Shown piece after piece: positions 34,640 through 59,921 of a DNA stretch of 64,000 bases. Source of the stretch: Diplosphaera chodatii (lineage: Eukaryota; Chlorophyta; Trebouxiophyceae; Prasiolales; Stichococcaceae); the NCBI GenBank assembly GCA_032358165.1, contig JAALGY010000011.1:1-64000 (forward strand), read 5' to 3'. Within the stretch, counting starts at the first letter, position 1. Every line of letters starts with the position of its first letter. The notes under the pieces are model-generated. The model saw only the letters and a program-made list of their open reading frames with translations. It made no database searches and had not been told where the DNA came from. The position numbers and the translations under genes were made by a program.

Positions 34640-35023
34640 GATTTGACCCCTGCTCAACCGCCTGGCATGGGCCCTGCAGCTACGGTATATCTGGCCTCTT
34701 GACAATCCCTTGCAGCAGTCTTCCTGGCGTCCGGCGACCTGTGCGGGCCGTGGATAGAACATTCCCCACGCTGCCACGTAAAAGTCCTGCAGATCTCTTT
34801 GTGGTGTTGGGCTAAACCCTACTGATCCCTACTGAATTTCCACTGGATGAGTGGATCACAATGACTTTTCTTTCTTGATAGGTTGCCAGGGCTTGCCTGG
34901 CCAGTGGCAACCTGTGACGCCGTAGCTTGATGAGTAATTGTGCCTGGACTTCTCGAGTCCATCAGCTGCGAGTCGGGATAGCCATCGCTCTAGTTACGCT
35001 GGCTGCCTCCTGATCGAGGCGCC
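34640..35023. other. short gap before the ADP-ribosylglycohydrolase gene
   Basis: It begins with GATTTGACCCC, eleven bases also found inside the CACTA terminal repeat. The rest probably contains the 5' region and promoter of the gene starting near 35024; no motif stands out. Confidence 0.35.
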
Positions 35024-37425
35024 ATGCGTCGTGCTTTCGACTTTCATCTTTCAGCCAGTGCTGACCCTGAGTTTGCGCATGGCACAACACAGACATCAGC
35101 CAGATTGCAGCTCGAGCTGCGATCAAGCAGCACCACGGCTGGGACCTGCGGCACGGCAGCGGAACTGCACCCTCGGCAGCGCCGCGGCGCTGCCAATGCC
35201 CGGAGGGTCGGCGACGCGGCACTCGGCGCGCTGCTGGGGTGCCTGGTGGCCGACGCAGCAGGTAGAACGGACTCCGAGCTGTCAGCCTTGGTGCATTGTG
35301 TCACTGCCGCGACCACAGCGGCAGCATGCCTGACATGCGACACCCATCGAAGCCACGCTTCACAAAGCACCCACCACGGCAGTCAGCATCCAGCGTGCAG
35401 CTTCGCGTGTCGTGTCTGAGAGGGCACTCAACTGCGCAGGTGCAGTGCTGGAGTTCCAGCAAAATGTATCAGCAGGCGAGGTGGGTGAAGCTTTGGTACA
35501 GTGAAAGCCTTTGCTGAACCCGGAACACCTGCTGGCCGTCAATGCACGAATTTGTGGCGTCGCGACCCACGCGGCAGCAAGCTGATCATGGCGTGTGCCG
35601 CAGGTGCGGCATGCTCTGACATTTTTTTGGTGGCGGCACCCACAGCGTGGGCCCTGGGCAGGTCACGGACGGCAGCGAGCTGGCGCTGTGCCTGGCATGC
35701 GGGCTAGCCACCGCGCAGCCGCCAGACTTTCCAGCAGCCGCCGTGGCAGCGCAGTATGCAGCCTGGCTGGCAGACCCGCTCGGCCCCTGACATCGGTGAT
35801 TGCCAACTGCTGCCCGGCAGTCCGATGCACTCAGATGTGAAGAGTCTTGGGCTAGTCCAGTAGTGCAGCATGCCAGTTTAAGCATCTCCTGCTGCATACC
35901 AGCGCATTCTCTGCATCTGCCTGCAGGCAACACCACGATGAAAGCCTTCCAGCTTGGCACTGTGGTCGTGGAGCGGGGCGACGGTGACGCAGCAGTCGCG
36001 CAGCAGTCGCGCAAGCCATCGAAGCAGCCGCTGAAAAGGTACCTGGCTCATTGGCAGGTGTCGCACTGACTATGCAAACACTGCAACGGTCCAAGATACT
36101 GACACCAGACTGCACCCATGCAGCGCAACCAGGAGTCGAAGTCGAACGGCTGCCTGATGCTGTGTGCGCCGCTGGCGGTTTGGGGCCACCGTCTTGACGT
36201 GCAGCAGGTGCCGGCGGCCGCGCAGGCAGACTGCCGCCTGACCAATCCAAATCAGGCCTGCCAGGTGCTCTCCCGTTCCGCGTCGCTGAGCACTGCAGCC
36301 AACACAACATGCTCATGCACCTGCAGTCGCTCTGCATGTGCCATTCAACAGAGGCTGCACAGCGATCAGCTATCAACCTCGGGTATGCCTGTTGCAGGAT
36401 GCGTGCGCTGCGTATGTCATCACGCTGGCAGCTCTGGTCGCCAGGCCGCGCAATGCCGCTGGCGCGGCTGCCGCCGCAGACGCCTGAATCTGGTTGCACG
36501 CCTGCGGGGGAGGTGCGCGGCTGGCAGCGGGAGTCCAGGAAGCTTGGCGCTGGGCCAGCCTGCACCTCGCAAATCGGCTTTGTGCGCTGGGCATGGGTGC
36601 ACGCCTTCAGGTGAGCAGCGTTCGGCATGGATGTGCACCTTGTGCAGCGCAGGTGGCAGCAGCCTGCAACGGGCATGCTTGTTTCCAACGCCGCTTGGCT
36701 GGCTGCTTGCCCTGAGCTGTGCACTAGTTGGGCCTCTGGCAGCGGCAGACTGAAGGACACTCAGGGTCTGATGTGCTCAGGGAATCAGTGCATTCGCAAC
36801 ATCTGCTGTGCAGAGAGACTTCGGGTGCAATGATACAGACTTGCTGCCTACGCCCAGCCATCGCATTCTGACGTGACGCTATTGTATCCGCACAGGTTGC
36901 TGCGGCGGGAGCGCAGTGTTGAGGGCGCCATCGAGCCCGTCCTGCTGCATGGCGGCGACACCAACACCAGCGCAGGTGAAGGCTGCCAGAAGCACTGTTT
37001 TAGAGAGTTCTGCTCTCTGCAGTGCTGGCTGCTACATACGATGCAACGAGGCACAGCTGCCTGTCAAGTTCGATCTGTTGAATGACTCATGGCAGATCCT
37101 GCTGAATGACCCACGCCCTGCATCTGCAGCCATTGTGGGCACCATGATTGGGGCACTGCACAGCAGCGGCGGCGGCACACGGCACACGGCATCCCAGCAC
37201 CCTGGCGCACAGCCTGGGCACCACCAGCTACACAGCAGCGGCGGCGGCATCAGGCAGCGGCGGCGGCATTAGGCAGCATTGCGGCTCGCACCGGCGCAGG
37301 TGCCGGGCCTCGTTGAGCAGCTCATGGCGCTGGCACAGCAGCCGCCCGCGCTGTCGGCAGCCTACACATGGGCAGGCTTGTGGACAGTAGTCATTCACAA
37401 TTGTCAGAGCGGTCTCAGATTGTAG
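35024..37425 (+). CDS. ADP-ribosylglycohydrolase (ARH/DraG) family protein, possibly catalytically impaired
   Basis: The family core can be followed through the exons. From Met 35024 the first exon ends with GDAALGALLGCLVADAAGR (the G-x-x-x-GDA start of the fold). An exon near 35650-35790 has VGPGQVTDGSELALCLACGL and AAQYAAWLADPL. One near 36130-36270 has SNGCLMLCAPLAVW (the NG-x-MR/PLA motif) and ADCRLTNPNQACQ. One near 36570-36610 has QIGFVRWAWVHAF. Another has VEGAIEPVLLHGGDTNTSA (to ~36975), which splices in phase to AIVGTMIGAL (from 37129). The end is either TAG 37272 or, through one more exon, TAG 37425. ARH enzymes remove ADP-ribose from proteins or dinitrogenase reductase using two Mg ions held by TDD and GGDTD motifs. 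Here these read TDG and GGDTN. Confidence 0.83.
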
Positions 37426-37920
37426 CGTGCAATGTAGACTCGGTGCAGAGATTTGGGCGACGCTGGCAACGTCAGCGTATGCACAAGTTTCCTCATTTGC
37501 ACATTGTTGAAAATGGCTTTCTGTCTTTTTTTTGGGTGCTCTTCTACATGCTGGCAGGTTGCTGCTCTGCCTCTGACAGAAGCCCGTATCTAGCAGCGCC
37601 TAACGCTGCAAGGGCCGTCGTGTCTGTCATTGCGAACTTCGTTAGCGCATCTGCACAGTCTACACGATCGAAACCACAGTGAGAACTTCGGTGTAACCCC
37701 ATGCTGCAAGACACTGATGCTGTCTCTGATAGGATACTGCTAGGGATACACCAGGCGTCTGCAGCCCCTAAACTCTCTACATACATTCCAGAATTCTAAA
37801 GTGTCACTTACCAGTGGAGGCTGGTCCACCAGCAGATGGTTTCCAGGTGCTGCATATGCTGCCACCTACTCTACAGCTAGGCCTTGCTGCCAGCATCAGC
37901 ACTGAGTCCGCTGCTCTGGA
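37426..37920. other. intergenic region between convergent genes
   Basis: It separates the end of the ADP-ribosylglycohydrolase gene (plus) from the end of POLQ (minus) and should hold both 3' untranslated regions. A T-rich run, CTTTTTTTTGGG, lies near 37527. No coding signal was seen. Confidence 0.4.
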
Positions 37921-51656
<13,736 letters not shown>

Positions 51657-51800
51657 CTGCAGAGCACCACGACCTGTTCACCTTACTATGACAGCCAGTG
51701 ATGCGTGCAGCTGAAGATTTTGCGCCCAGCAGCAACACCGCACCGCAGTCTGGTGTGCTCTTCTGCTCTGAGTGTGCCTGCTGCTACATGTAATCTCACC

Positions 51801-52449
51801 GCTGATTGCTGTTGGTTTGCAGGCTTGCGATCCGGCAACAGCAGCGCGCGGGCATATGCATGCAGCTCCGCATGGCGCTGCGCCTGTTTGCGCTTGGCAT
51901 GACCATCCGCAGGTGCACTCTTTGCCTGTAGGCCGGCACATCCATTGAGCTGGTGTGAGGTCTACTAGTAGCACATACGAACGCCAGTTGCCAGACAACT
52001 GGGTTAGCGTCAAAACTGTTCATGTGCGCACCATGGTCCCTGCTGGTGGCGGCCGCTGCTGGTGAAATGTCAAGCGCCCTCGCTTCTCGGCTTTGCATGC
52101 TCGAGGCTCACGGGGCGCCATGCACATCACATGGCGATCTGGCACCAACTATCATGCCACAGCAGCAGCAACAGCAGCATCAGCAGCTACTGAAAGTGAA
52201 CAGCGGTGCTTCCGTGGCTGCACAAGCCCAAAGCCTACAAATTCAAAGCACACAGACTGAGGCTGTGTTTGCTGCTATGGCAAACAAGCTCAGCGCAGCA
52301 GAAACAGGTACTGTCGGGACAGGAATTGCAGGTGGATTGCGGACAAGTTCACTCGAGACAGCTGCAGATAGTGACACAAAGCTGCGCAGGTGCCTCTTCT
52401 GACTGCATATCTACTGTGGTATTCGCTTGAATCAAGTTCAATGCAGTGC
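51801..52449. other. region between POLQ and the next minus-strand gene
   Basis: 51800-51930 probably contains one more POLQ 5' exon (see the N-terminal extension). The rest should hold the POLQ promoter and the 3' untranslated region of the upstream gene. A plus-strand Gln-rich frame near 52150 is short and unsupported. Confidence 0.35.
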
Positions 52450-55400
52450 TCAGCTTGAGCAGTGATCATCAGCTGCCCGTGCCCGGCGCAGCACGCACAG
52501 CATGCCGAGGGCCCAGACGCCCAGTCCCTGGGCTGTGGCAACAGAGACCCTTGTCACTGCACTGGTGCCAGCTGCTGGACTACGCACCGGTTTAGGTAGA
52601 AGGCAAAGGGCAGCCTAGCATATCTAAGATACGGCATGTCTCCAAATGGCCAAAGCCCAGCAGTTTCACACATTTGGCGGTCATGGTATGCGCATACAGG
52701 AGCAAACACAGGCATGAAGAATAGAAAGCAGATCCAAGACGCTTCGTCACATGATACATGTGCGGCGGTGACTGACCGCCATTCAGGTCCAAAATGGCAT
52801 GCAAACGCTGCTGTGCGGTACGAATGGTGGCCTGTGCGTGCCTATGCCGCCGCAGCATACATATGAACCACATCGTCAGCTATTCCTAAAAAGCTGGCAG
52901 GAGAGTCCACACTTACACTCCGCCAAATGGCTTCAAAGAGTCAGCCGCCAGCACCCGCTGCGACTGCACGCGGTTGCGGTGAAGGCACAGGCGCCTGCAG
53001 ATGGACGCGCAACACACATCACGACAGACCATGGGGGCAGTGGCATGCATGCAACACTTTAGGTGCATGCCAATGTTGTGGAGCGCAGGTCACAGCACAC
53101 CATGACAATGGCAGCAGATGAACTCTGGCACGATGCTTACATGGCCGTGCTGGTGCCACTGTGGCGCGGGCGGCGACACAGGGTGTGTGCCCACCACCGA
53201 CGCCGGTGCCGCTACAGGGCTGCTCAGCATCTCAGGCGGCGTCACTGCATGGCAGCTGCGAGCAGCGCCCCTGCCGCTGGCGTGTCGACTGCCGCTGCCA
53301 CCGTCGCTGCCGACGCCGCTAATGCTGGGAGACGCCCCTGAGGGCGCCGCAGCTGCAGCAGGCGCGGCTGGGGCTGCATCGGCAGCTGGCACCGCACCCA
53401 CCGAGGCTCCGGAGGCATCCGCCTGGACTGCCTGAGCAGGTTGCCGCTGCATGACTGCTGCCATTGGGGATCCAGCTGCAGGTGAATCGGCAAAACTGCC
53501 ATCTGCAGCGCCGTCCAGCTGCGGAGTGCTACTGCCAGCAGCCTGACCCACACCAGCTTCCTGCTGGGTGGCATCGCAGCTGCGAGCGCCGCTTTTGGAG
53601 GTAGGCTGGGGTGCAGCCACTGCAGCACCACTGCCTTGATGAAAGCTGCCGTCCTGACTGCTGCTGCGCTGCTGATCTGGTGGACTCGCAGCACTGTCAC
53701 TGCTGTGCTGGCCAGCTGCCTGTGCCGCTGCAATCGCAACGCGCATGGCTGCCTGCATGCGGATCGCCTGCGATCCGCAGCATGCGACCATGAAGCATGA
53801 TGTAGCCAGAGCATCACGACAATGACCCCACTTGCATGAGTCATGGGGCCACGAGACCTTTTCCCTGACAACAGTATCCACTGTCAGATGACGAGCTCCA
53901 GCATCATCCCCTCTACCCTTGCTGCAGATGCGTCCTTACACTGTTCAGGGACCTACCAGAGCAGCACGCACTGCACGCCTGCTGCAAGGACCCGAGTGTT
54001 GCCATGTGCAAGTGCAGCCAGCAGCTGCCTCAGCAAGCCCACCTGCGCAGCGGGCACCCGCTGCAGGTGGTCCATGATCGCCGCGTGCTGCCGGGCGTGC
54101 GTCGCAGCACGGGCGCAGGGCTGCGGCGTCGCGTAGACACGCTCACGCCTGAGCGGCGGCAGCAGGCCCCCCCTGCAGCGCAGCAGGTTGCATGCTGTCA
54201 GCAGCTGCATGCAGACTGGCAATTCCCTGCTCCAAACGACGAGCATCATCTGCATGCCAAGTCTGCAGTCAGCAGGAGTAGAAATGCTTTGCAGGATGCC
54301 CAGCAGTGCACAGTGCTTGCAAGGCGTCAGTGGCAGCACCTGCGCTTGAGGCGGTTGACTGACCACACGTTCTCGCCACCCAGCTCGGTCTGCAAGGACA
54401 AAGGCAGCATGTTTATATGCAGGACACATACGATGCGCATGTGCACGAGTGAACCAATGGCCGCCTCATCTTGATTCCGGCATGCAGATATTGCAGGCAC
54501 TCTTATCGCTTGTCGCTGCAGTATCACAATGCAAAGCTGACGGCTCCACCCACCTCGAGGGTGCGAACGTGCGCTGGCGTCAGGCCGGCGTCCATGGGCG
54601 CCGGCGGGAGCGCCCCTGCAGCACGCGCCGCCGTCTGCACGCCCTCATGCGGCGGGTGCCCGTCCGCCGTGCCGAGCAGCGGGCCACGTGCAAAGGACAC
54701 GCGCCTGTGCATGTGTGCAGGAGCTTTTGAGGCTGGGACAGACGGTCTATAGCAAGGTAGTGCGAGCTCTCAGCTTTCGTGTGCTATGATTGTCTCACTG
54801 GCTTTGATTGGGCCTGGCTTCAGCAGATGCTCACCTGGTTCGCCTGCTGGTAGGGGGCGAGCCCTCCTTCTTGACTGCGGGCTTGAGCGGCGGACTGTGC
54901 TGCTGTGACTGCCGCCTTTGCACCACTGGGGCGGCTGTTGCCTCAGCTGCCTCAGTTGTAGTAGCAGCAGAGGCTGTAGCACCAGGGCTGTGCAGGTGCG
55001 CAGGGTTGTCAAGAATGATGTCACCATTGACGCTTCCACTCCGCAGCCGCATGCTGTGCTGGTGCGGCAGGAGTTGCAGCAGCTGCTCAGCCAGCGGCGA
55101 GTCATTGGCGAAGGTGGCAAAGCTGTGGGCTGCGTGTATTGCTGACGGCGGGACCACTGCCTGAGGCAGAACAGGCAACGGCCGCCGCCGAGTTGTGATG
55201 CCGTCTGCTGGCGTGACGAACAGCGGCAGCGGCGGCGGCCCCAGGGTGCCCAGGCTGACTGGCGCTGACGGCGCTGGCTGTATGTGCGCAGCCGCCAGGT
55301 GGGCGAGCGACACCCTCGGCAGCGCATCAGGCACGGCCGCATGCATCGCCAGGCTGCCCTGCGGTGCGGAAAAGCAGGGCAGCTGCAGTGAGGCGGCGTC

Positions 55401-55805
55401 CGGCCGCCGGGGCTGCTGCGTGCGCCGCCGCTTGCGCCGCGGCGGAGCCTCGGCGTTGGCTGGCGAGCGCGGCGGGGTGTCAGGGTCCAGGGGTGCAACA
55501 GCAGCCTTGGGCTGCTTCGATGCCAGCTGCTTGGCTGTGCTGGCAAGCGTGATCGTCGTCTTGCGAGCCGGCCGCTCGAGGCCAGCGGCCGCCGAGCCGC
55601 CCGCCCTGACCTCGTCAGCTGCTGAGAGCGGCTGCTGCTGTGCACCTGGCTGCCGCTGCCAATGGAGCAGGGTCCCAGGCATCGTCGCTGGCCACTGAGG
55701 ATCTGTCACCTCAGCTGAACTCTGCATTGGCAAGCTTTCAGACCCGTTTACTGCAAGGAGCGCCGGTGTTAAGCTGGCCCTCGGCCTGCTGCCACGGGTG
55801 TGCAT
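52450..55805 (-). CDS. unrecognised multi-exon protein with basic NLS-like cluster and low-complexity regions
   Basis: Met at 55805 opens 324 residues rich in Ala, Pro and Ser with a strong basic cluster PPRRKRRRTQQPRR (around residue 130) and SMRLRSGSVNGDIILDNPAH. It ends near a CGCACCAG|GTGAGC donor (~54830). Further likely exons on the same strand are PMDAGLTPAHVRTLE (~54560), ELGGENVWSVNRLKR (~54350), RERVYATPQPCARAATH and HLQRVPAAQVGLLRQLLAAL (~54150-53980), an Ala/Ser/Gln-rich exon (~53760-53200) with VTPPEMLSSPV, ATIRTAQQRLHAILDLNGGQ (~52820), and a last exon GLGVWALGMLCVLRRARAAD ending at TGA 52450-52452. Exon order and joins are inferred. The ELGGE stretch faintly recalls the RVQFDRPELG-type segment of LIN9/ALY chromatin proteins, but that is too weak to name it. 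Confidence 0.42.
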
Positions 55806-56793
55806 CCCGTGCTGCTGTGCTCACACTGATCTACATCACCTACAGCCGCTCGTGCCCGGCGGCAACCTCCACGATAGGTAGGCCTCTGCATTCGAGAGAG
55901 CACAGCAGTGAGCGTGTCAACTGCAGCAGATGCCAGAGGCAGGAGTGACGTTGCACTGGCGGGTTCGAGTCAGCATCGGACGGTCACGCCGCATGCGCCA
56001 GCAGCCGCAAGCATCTTGACGGTTTGGTCACAGAGGTAGTACCTGCTGCGAATGGCGTGTCGTGGTTTCCAGGGTTGCAGGCCGCAGATGCTGAGCTGTT
56101 GCGATGTGAGGGAGAACCTGGCTGTGCAGCACGGCAACCAGCTGCTTTCCCAGCGGCGCAGCCGATTGCAGGATCCCACGGCGACTAGGAAGCACTGAAA
56201 CACGCAGGATCGATGCTGAATGACCGCGCCGCAAAAGGGCCACTAGGTGGTACCTCTGCAGAAAGGTCGCTCACTATATTCCGACACTATGCCTGTCTTT
56301 CTGGTGCAAACGCAGGTGCCCCTTTGCTGATTCGTGATGTGACCCGCAACGTGGGGCAGTGCATGCGGGACAATGGGGACATCACCTGCTGCTCAGCTCA
56401 GCAGCCTGCTGATCGCATCACAGCATGGCCGGGACGCCAGCGTAGCTGCTTGACCTTGTATTCCTCTAGTATTGGAGAAGGCAACAACTAAACGCAGAGC
56501 TTGGACACTCACTTATGCTTCGATCGTCATGTAGTTAGTTCACACGTCGCTATCGCAAGCACCTCGAACGCTTCTCACCATCTTGCGTTGCGAAGACAGG
56601 CGCAGTTCATATGATGTCAGCTGCATCCTGAGTGACCAGACACCAACGTCAGCATCGGAAACTTGTAGACGCTGTTGAGGTGAGCAGCTTTGCTGTCCTG
56701 TTATCAGCTTCTGCCACTGCAGTGCTATTGAAGGCTGACAACTTGATGTCATCAGAGTTCAGCAATTGCTATTCTCGTTGCTGTAGAAACAAC
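55806..56793. other. intergenic region between divergent genes
   Basis: It lies between the Met at 55805 (minus) and the RUS gene start (plus), so it should hold two promoters. No recognisable gene, tRNA or repeat was found; a GGGTTCGAGTC word at ~55964 lacks a tRNA context. Confidence 0.4.
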
Positions 56794-59700
56794 ATGGCAT
56801 GTGCCGCCGCAGGAGGGACCAATGCTGTCTGCAGGAGGCTTGCCCCTCAGCAACTCCCAAATGCATGGCTCGCGAGCACCGCCTGCAACAGGCAGCAGAT
56901 ACCCTGCAGGGCCTTTTCCACAGTGCCGTGCCACAAGGCGACCACTGACCCGCCTTGCAGCTCGCGCAACAGCCGTCAAGCAGCATGCCGATACCAAAGC
57001 GGTAGGTGAATGTCACGCTGTACGGATGCACTCAGTGAAAGCCGAAGCATCAGAAGCGTGTTGCTCCGTGCAAATTCACAACAGCAATCCAGGCCAGCAT
57101 GTGCCCAAGGTTTGCGTGCACGCATGCATCATTAGGTACCGCGTCAGCAGCCAGCAGCCCTGGTCGAGGTGCAAGGCCGAAAGCGACGGCGATACAGCGG
57201 CGAAACAGGCGGGCTGCTGCGGGCAGATGCAGGGAGCGCAGGGCAGCGCCGGCGGCAGCCGCATGCAGGGGACAGTGCTGTGGAGTCTTTCCAGCAGTGG
57301 TTCAGAGGTGAGCATGTGAGTGGAAAGAGCTATTGCATCGCCTGCGCATCACGCAAAGCTTCTGCATGCTGGCCACGTTATCATCACACAAATTGTCCAG
57401 CAGTAGGGGTTCGACTTGGGTATAGCAGGGTGGCTTGTCCCTGGTGTGATGAAGCCTGGATATTGCGCTGAATGCAGGCTTTTTGCTGCCGCGCGGCTTC
57501 CCAGACAGTGTCACTGACGACTATGTCACCTACCAGCTGTGGGCGTTCCCCTGCCACATCTTCGTGAGGGCCCCACCGCTGCCCTGTTCGAACTTTGAGC
57601 CCACAACACTACATGATCAGCTCATGTTGATCTCGTACCTGCTGATCACAGCAGTCAAGCAGAACATTGCTGCTGCAGGGGTGGATGAGCCACAGCCTGG
57701 CGACCAGCAGCCTGCTGAAGGCGGTGGGCGTGCACCCGGGTGCGGCGGGCACTGCGGGCGCGACGGCGGCGGTCAAGTGGATCACCAAGGACGGCATCGG
57801 TGCCCTCGGCCGCCTGCTGGTAGGCGAAGTAAACACGACGCACCACGACTATTGCATCTGACAGTTGTTGCTTACTGGCTTGCGCCCAGTAGGAACAGCT
57901 ATGGCACCTGTGCAAGTGTCATCAACAGGATGCGTCCGATAGAGCCTCAACCTGGGTACCCCTATTCCTTGGCAGGTAGGCGGCCGGCTGGGGACGGTGT
58001 TTGATGAGGACCCGAAACGGTGGCGCATGCTGGCAGAGGCGCTGGGCACCTTCGGCATGAGCCTGGAGATTGCCACGGCATTTGCGCCGCCGCAGGCCTT
58101 CCTGCTGCTGGCAGGTGTGTGGCGCCTCTTACACCTGCTGCTGGAATATTGGCGAGAGCACAGGCAGCCTCTGCTAAGAATCAAGGTATGGGACAGGCGC
58201 ACATGATGAGCTTATGGACTCTGCATTGGACCCACAGGGTCTGGGAACCTGGCACTGGCGGCGGGCAAGGGCATGGGCAAGCCCGCCTTCCGCATCATCC
58301 AGACGCATTTTGCCGCGGCCAACAATGTCGGCGACGTCGCTGCAAAGGAGGAGGTGCGCCCTCCGCACGGTCTCGCACACTGCATGGTGGCGTGTTGCTA
58401 GGGTAAACGTGTGCAATGGTGAAGGGTGCAGCGGGCACACCTTGCATGCAGTCCTGCGCTGTCCCAACCTCTACATGCTGTGTTGCATTACCAAGCTGAT
58501 GTTGATCCATGCAAGTGCTCATCTTCCAGTTTGTATCTTTCCCTGCAGGTTTGGGAGGTGGGTGCGCAGATGCTGGGTCTTGCTGGCAGTGTGGCGGTGC
58601 TCAGAGCTATCGAGGTGGGGTTTAGGATGCGTGCAGGATGAAGTATGTATTTCCCGCAAACAGCTTGATGGTCATGACCGTTGAAACACGGCTGCCTACA
58701 CCGGACATACAACACACGATTGCCAGAAGGGTACATCCCTACTTACATGCACAAACCCTTCAGATCGCCCTAACAGCAGTCAACCCTGCTGCTGCAGGCC
58801 AGCCACAACCCCTGGAACGTGCTGTGGGTGTGGGCGGCATGCCAGGCTGGGCACGTCGGCTTCCGCTACTGTGGGCTGGCGTCGCTGCGGCTGCGGGCCA
58901 TCAACCACAAGCGCGGCTGCAGCATAGCAGCGGCACATGCGGCGGGGCAGCCTGTCCCAGGTTTGAAAACCTACCCTGGCAGGCTGCTGCTCCCTTGATG
59001 CGCGACGTCACATGTAACTCGTGCATACAGGACAGCCTGCTGCTTGCGGAAGGGTTTTCCACATGCATCTTTGACTTGCTGTGGTGTTGCGTGTGCTGCA
59101 GGCCCGGCAGAAGCAGGCAGGGCAGAGGGCAGCGTCATCCTGCTGCTGCCGGCCCTGGTTGCGCCAAAGCTGTGCCTCGGCTGCAGCCTGGAGTCGCTCC
59201 TGCAGTTTGCACCACCTGGTGCACAGCACTGTGATGGACAGAACGGCGCCCTTGGCGGACAGCTCAACAGCTATGACAATGGCAGCGATTCCGAAGCGAG
59301 CAGCAGCAGCAACAACAGCAGCAGCAGCAGGGACGGCAGCAATGGCAGCGGCAGCATGTCAGACAGTTATGGCAGCACAGCAGTTGCCAGCCTCGACTCC
59401 CCGGCAGCTCTCTTGGCGCCGTTGCTGCCAGGCATAGCAGGCAGCGGCGTCAGCGCAGACGCAGCAGCAGCGCTGGTGGACGTGTACCGGGACTGCGGCT
59501 ACGTGCTGACATGGCAGGGCGGCGCCGGGCGGGCGATGCTGCGGGAGAAAGCGCCGGCAACGGCAGGGCTACAGGTGACCGCCGGCATGCAGCTGTTCCC
59601 ATTCAAGCCTGGCGCCGAGGTGCAACAAATGGTGTCATGTTGGGCAGACTTGCTGTCACAGCATCGCACACACTCTGTGATGGCAAGTATAGACATACCC

Positions 59701-59921
59701 TCAAGGAGCCACCCTGGCAGCTTCATGGTCTGCAGGCACTGTGGCAGGCTGCGAGGCTCGAGGCCGATGGCGTGGATGATGCCACCCTGGAGCAGCTGGC
59801 GGCGTCAGCAACAGCGGCAAGGGACGCCCTGCCCGACATGCTGTCAGCGGCAGACAGGGCTGGCTGGAACACGGGTGACGTGCCGATACGCGGCGGGCCG
59901 TGCCGGTTGGACATCGAGTGA
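56794..59921 (+). CDS. ROOT UV-B SENSITIVE family protein (RUS, DUF647)
   Basis: The start is Met 56794 or Met 56822; both frames can splice in phase into the next exon (~57160-57305: GRKRRRYSGETGGLL, ESFQQWF). The N-terminus is basic and Ser/Ala-rich, which may be a plastid transit peptide. DUF647 core: LLPRGFPDSVTDDYVTYQLW (~57483); TSSLLKAVGVHPGAAGTAG and AVKWITKDGIGALGRLL (57678-57824, donor GTAGGC); VGGRLGTVFDEDPKRWRMLA and GMSLEIATAFAPPQAFLLLA (57976-58111); LALAAGKGMGKPAFRIIQTH and AAANNVGDVAAKEE (to 58351); EVGAQMLGLAGSVAVLRAIE (to ~58614); HNPWNVLWVWAACQ and CGLASLRLRAIN. A Ser/Asn-rich insert and the C-terminal domain (YRDCGYVLTWQGG; EPPWQLHGLQALWQAARLEA; AGWNTGDVPIR) follow, ending at TGA 59919-59921. 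Plant RUS proteins act in UV-B and auxin-related processes; their biochemical activity is unclear. Confidence 0.9.

Noticed and set aside
55955..55985. tRNA-like GGGTTCGAGTC word
   Set aside because: No matching A box, anticodon stem or acceptor-stem pairing could be found around it.
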